NCBI RefSeq assembly: GCF_965138505.1
Contig: NZ_CBCSCO010000001.1
Location: 806,001 to 870,000 of the forward strand
Reading direction: 5' to 3'
Length of the DNA: 64,000 nt
From: Litorimonas haliclonae
Lineage (GTDB): Bacteria > Pseudomonadota > Alphaproteobacteria > Caulobacterales > Maricaulaceae
Shown: positions 62,025-64,000 of the stretch, one piece after another
Position numbering within the stretch: position 1 is the stretch's first letter
How the letters are laid out: every line of letters starts with the position of its first letter
Program-made: the position numbers and the translations under genes
The notes under the pieces: generated by a model
The model's input: the letters and a program-made list of their open reading frames with translations, nothing else
Told to the model about the DNA's origin: nothing
The model's database searches: none

Positions 62025-62108
62025 TACGTAGCCGTAGGCCTCATTGAGGGCTTTATGGCACAGCAGAGCAGGCTTGCTTCTCTTTCGCCTTGCGCTAAAT
62101 AACCCGCA

Positions 62109-63914
62109 ATGACCAATCAAAGTAAAATCCGTAACTTTTCCATTGTGGCCCATATTGACCACGGGAAATCCACTCTGGCTGACCGCTTGATTGCCGTGAC
62201 AGGCGGTCTGACGGACCGCGAAATGCGCGAGCAAGTGCTCGACAATATGGACATTGAAAAAGAACGCGGCATCACCATCAAGGCCCAGACCGTACGCCTG
62301 GAATACAAAGCTAAAGACGGCGAAATTTACATCCTCAATCTAATGGATACGCCGGGTCACGTGGACTTCGCCTATGAAGTCTCCCGCTCGCTTTCCGCTT
62401 GCGAAGGCTCTATCCTGGTTGTCGACGCCTCCCAAGGGGTCGAAGCGCAAACCCTCGCCAATGTTTATCAGGCGATCGACCATGACCACGAAATCGTCCC
62501 CGTGCTGAACAAAATCGATCTGCCGGCCGCTGATGCCGAGAGGGTCAAAGCCCAAATCGAAGATGTTATCGGGCTGGACACCTCAGACGCGGTGGAATGT
62601 TCGGCAAAATCCGGAATCGGCGTTGAAGACGTCTTGGAATCGATCGTGCGCCGCCTCCCCCCACCAGCAGAATCAGACCCGGACGCGCCGCTCAAAGGCA
62701 TGCTCGTCGATGCGTGGTATGACACCTATATGGGCGTGGTCGTTCTGTTCCGCGTTATGGAAGGCACGATCAAAAAAGGCATGCGCATTCGCACGATGAA
62801 CACGGGCGCGAGTTATACCGTCGATAAAGTCGGTGTGTTCAAACCCAAACCGACCGATGTGGCGTCTGTGGGGCCGGGCGAAGTCGGGTTCTTCACCGCC
62901 TCTATCAAAGAAGTCGCGGACGCGGCGGTGGGCGATACCGTCACCGAAGACAAACGCCCGACCGAAAAAGCCTTGCCCGGGTTTAAACCGGCCCAGCCCG
63001 TTGTGTTCTGCGGAATCTTCCCGGTCGATGCGGCGGATTTTGATGATTTGCGCGACGCCATGGGCCGCCTGCGCCTCAATGATGCAAGTTTCTCATACGA
63101 AATGGAAACATCAGCCGCGCTCGGCTTTGGTTTCCGCTGCGGCTTCCTCGGACTATTGCATCTCGAGATTATTCAGGAGCGTCTCGAGCGTGAATTTGAC
63201 CTCGACCTGATCACGACCGCCCCGTCCGTTGTTTACACGCTGAATATGCGCGACGGCGAAGACATCCAGCTTCATAACCCGGCCGACATGCCGGACGTCA
63301 TGCATATTGAGAGCATTCAAGAGCCCTGGATCAAAGCGACCATTATGACGCCGGATGATTATCTCGGCGGCATTTTGAAACTCTGCCAAGACAGACGCGG
63401 CATTCAAACCGCGCTCACCTATGTCGGGCAGCGCGCCATGGTAGAATATGAGCTCCCGCTCAATGAAGTTGTGTTTGATTTTTACGATCGGCTCAAATCT
63501 GTCTCCAAAGGCTATGCCAGTTTTGACTATCAGGGCATCGGCCTGCGCGAAGGCGATTTGGTCAAAATGTCTATTCTGGTCAATGACGATCCGGTTGATG
63601 CGCTCTCTATGCTCGTCCACAGAAACAACGCCGAAGGGCGGGGACGACAGATGGTGGAGCGCCTAAAAGACCTCATCCCGCGTCATATGTTTAAAATCCC
63701 GGTTCAAGCCGCCATCGGCGGACGCATCATCGCCCGCGAAACCATTGCCGCGATGCGCAAAGACGTCACCGCGAAATGCTATGGCGGTGACGCCAGCCGG
63801 AAACGCAAACTGCTGGATAAGCAAAAAAAGGGTAAGAAGCGGATGCGCCAATTCGGTAAAGTCGAAATCCCGCAAGAAGCCTTTATCGCGGCGCTTAAAA
63901 TGGACGATTCCTGA
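62109..63914 (+). CDS. lepA: Elongation factor 4 (LepA)
   Basis: A 601-residue translational GTPase that acts on stalled or mistranslocated ribosomes. It has G1 AHIDHGKST, G3 DTPGH, G4 NKID and G5 SAKSG, then domains II and III, the LepA-specific domain and the basic C-terminal tail (GGDASRKRKLLDKQKKGKKR). It is divergent from katG and ends inside a long perfect palindrome. Confidence 0.97.
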   Translation: MTNQSKIRNFSIVAHIDHGKSTLADRLIAVTGGLTDREMREQVLDNMDIEKERGITIKAQTVRLEYKAKDGEIYILNLMDTPGHVDFAYEVSRSLSACEGSILVVDASQGVEAQTLANVYQAIDHDHEIVPVLNKIDLPAADAERVKAQIEDVIGLDTSDAVECSAKSGIGVEDVLESIVRRLPPPAESDPDAPLKGMLVDAWYDTYMGVVVLFRVMEGTIKKGMRIRTMNTGASYTVDKVGVFKPKPTDVASVGPGEVGFFTASIKEVADAAVGDTVTEDKRPTEKALPGFKPAQPVVFCGIFPVDAADFDDLRDAMGRLRLNDASFSYEMETSAALGFGFRCGFLGLLHLEIIQERLEREFDLDLITTAPSVVYTLNMRDGEDIQLHNPADMPDVMHIESIQEPWIKATIMTPDDYLGGILKLCQDRRGIQTALTYVGQRAMVEYELPLNEVVFDFYDRLKSVSKGYASFDYQGIGLREGDLVKMSILVNDDPVDALSMLVHRNNAEGRGRQMVERLKDLIPRHMFKIPVQAAIGGRIIARETIAAMRKDVTAKCYGGDASRKRKLLDKQKKGKKRMRQFGKVEIPQEAFIAALKMDDS

Positions 63915-63942
63915 AATTGATTTGGGAAATCAATTTCAGGAA
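63908..63942. repeat. Perfect 16-bp inverted repeat at the lepA stop
   Basis: TTCCTGAAATTGATTT and its exact complement AAATCAATTTCAGGAA are separated by GGG. The left arm includes the last base of Asp, the Ser codon and the TGA stop of lepA. No T-run follows, so it is not a standard terminator. Confidence 0.85.
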
Positions 63943-64000
63943 CCGTGAAGCGTGAGCGACAGCGAACACGATGTCTCATCGGCGTGACATGCTAAAACCT

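Overview
The window is a gene-dense piece of an alphaproteobacterial chromosome with GC in the low 50s by eye. The gene set points to a marine, stalked or prosthecate-type relative of the Hyphomonadaceae/Maricaulales/Caulobacterales. Markers are GapR (DUF2312), EipA (DUF1134), two YdcH/DUF465 proteins, a COX4_pro_2-type protein beside a three-gene transhydrogenase, SenC-RegB-RegA, a DUF1523 protein, a FYDLN acid-domain protein and a large TonB-dependent receptor. This taxonomic placement is inferred from gene content only. I see no rRNA, insertion sequence, prophage or CRISPR array. No gene-free gap exceeds 300 bases.

Layout: 1-1643 is methyl-cycle metabolism (metK start, ahcY). 1849-10399 is envelope and sugar-nucleotide metabolism (GT2 glycosyltransferase, phosphohexomutase, PhoD, sterol-desaturase-like protein, ugd, galU, reductase). 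10653-14607 holds a SET protein, tRNA-Ala, a FYDLN protein, aroA-cmk and a PepSY-TM-like protein. 14747-22258 is a tightly packed seven-gene unit: coiled-coil protein, unknown, AAA+ ATPase, Mrr-like endonuclease, unknown, small membrane protein, DUF1523 protein. Its function is not known to me and it is the best candidate here for an undescribed system. 22281-29640 has an SDR, YdcH pair, diguanylate cyclase, purEK, COQ9, an ABC exporter and DUF3008. 29637-35575 has a hydrolase, pntAA-pntAB-pntB, the COX4-like protein and a sigma-54 response regulator. 35731-38473 is a tandem of three secreted EF-hand proteins. 38566-43399 has a charged unknown protein, GapR, a HIG1-like protein, cobalamin adenosyltransferase, and senC divergent from regBA. 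43465-48843 is a phytase/TonB-receptor pair with a possible Pho box, a histidine kinase and tRNA-Met. 48911-53429 is the branched-chain 2-oxoacid dehydrogenase operon with a divergent Lrp-type regulator. 53559-58405 has a kinase-like/homoserine dehydrogenase fusion, a CDF transporter, membrane proteins and EipA. 58523-63914 has a two-hairpin element, oxyR with a near-consensus OxyR site, katG with a weaker site, and lepA ending in a long perfect palindrome.

The genes fit an aerobic heterotroph that takes up phytate phosphate and oxidises branched-chain amino acids. It senses redox state through RegBA and peroxide through OxyR, and it builds surface polysaccharide from UDP-glucose and UDP-glucuronate. 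All coordinates and motif spacings were read by hand from the sequence. Family names come from recognised motifs, not from database searches.
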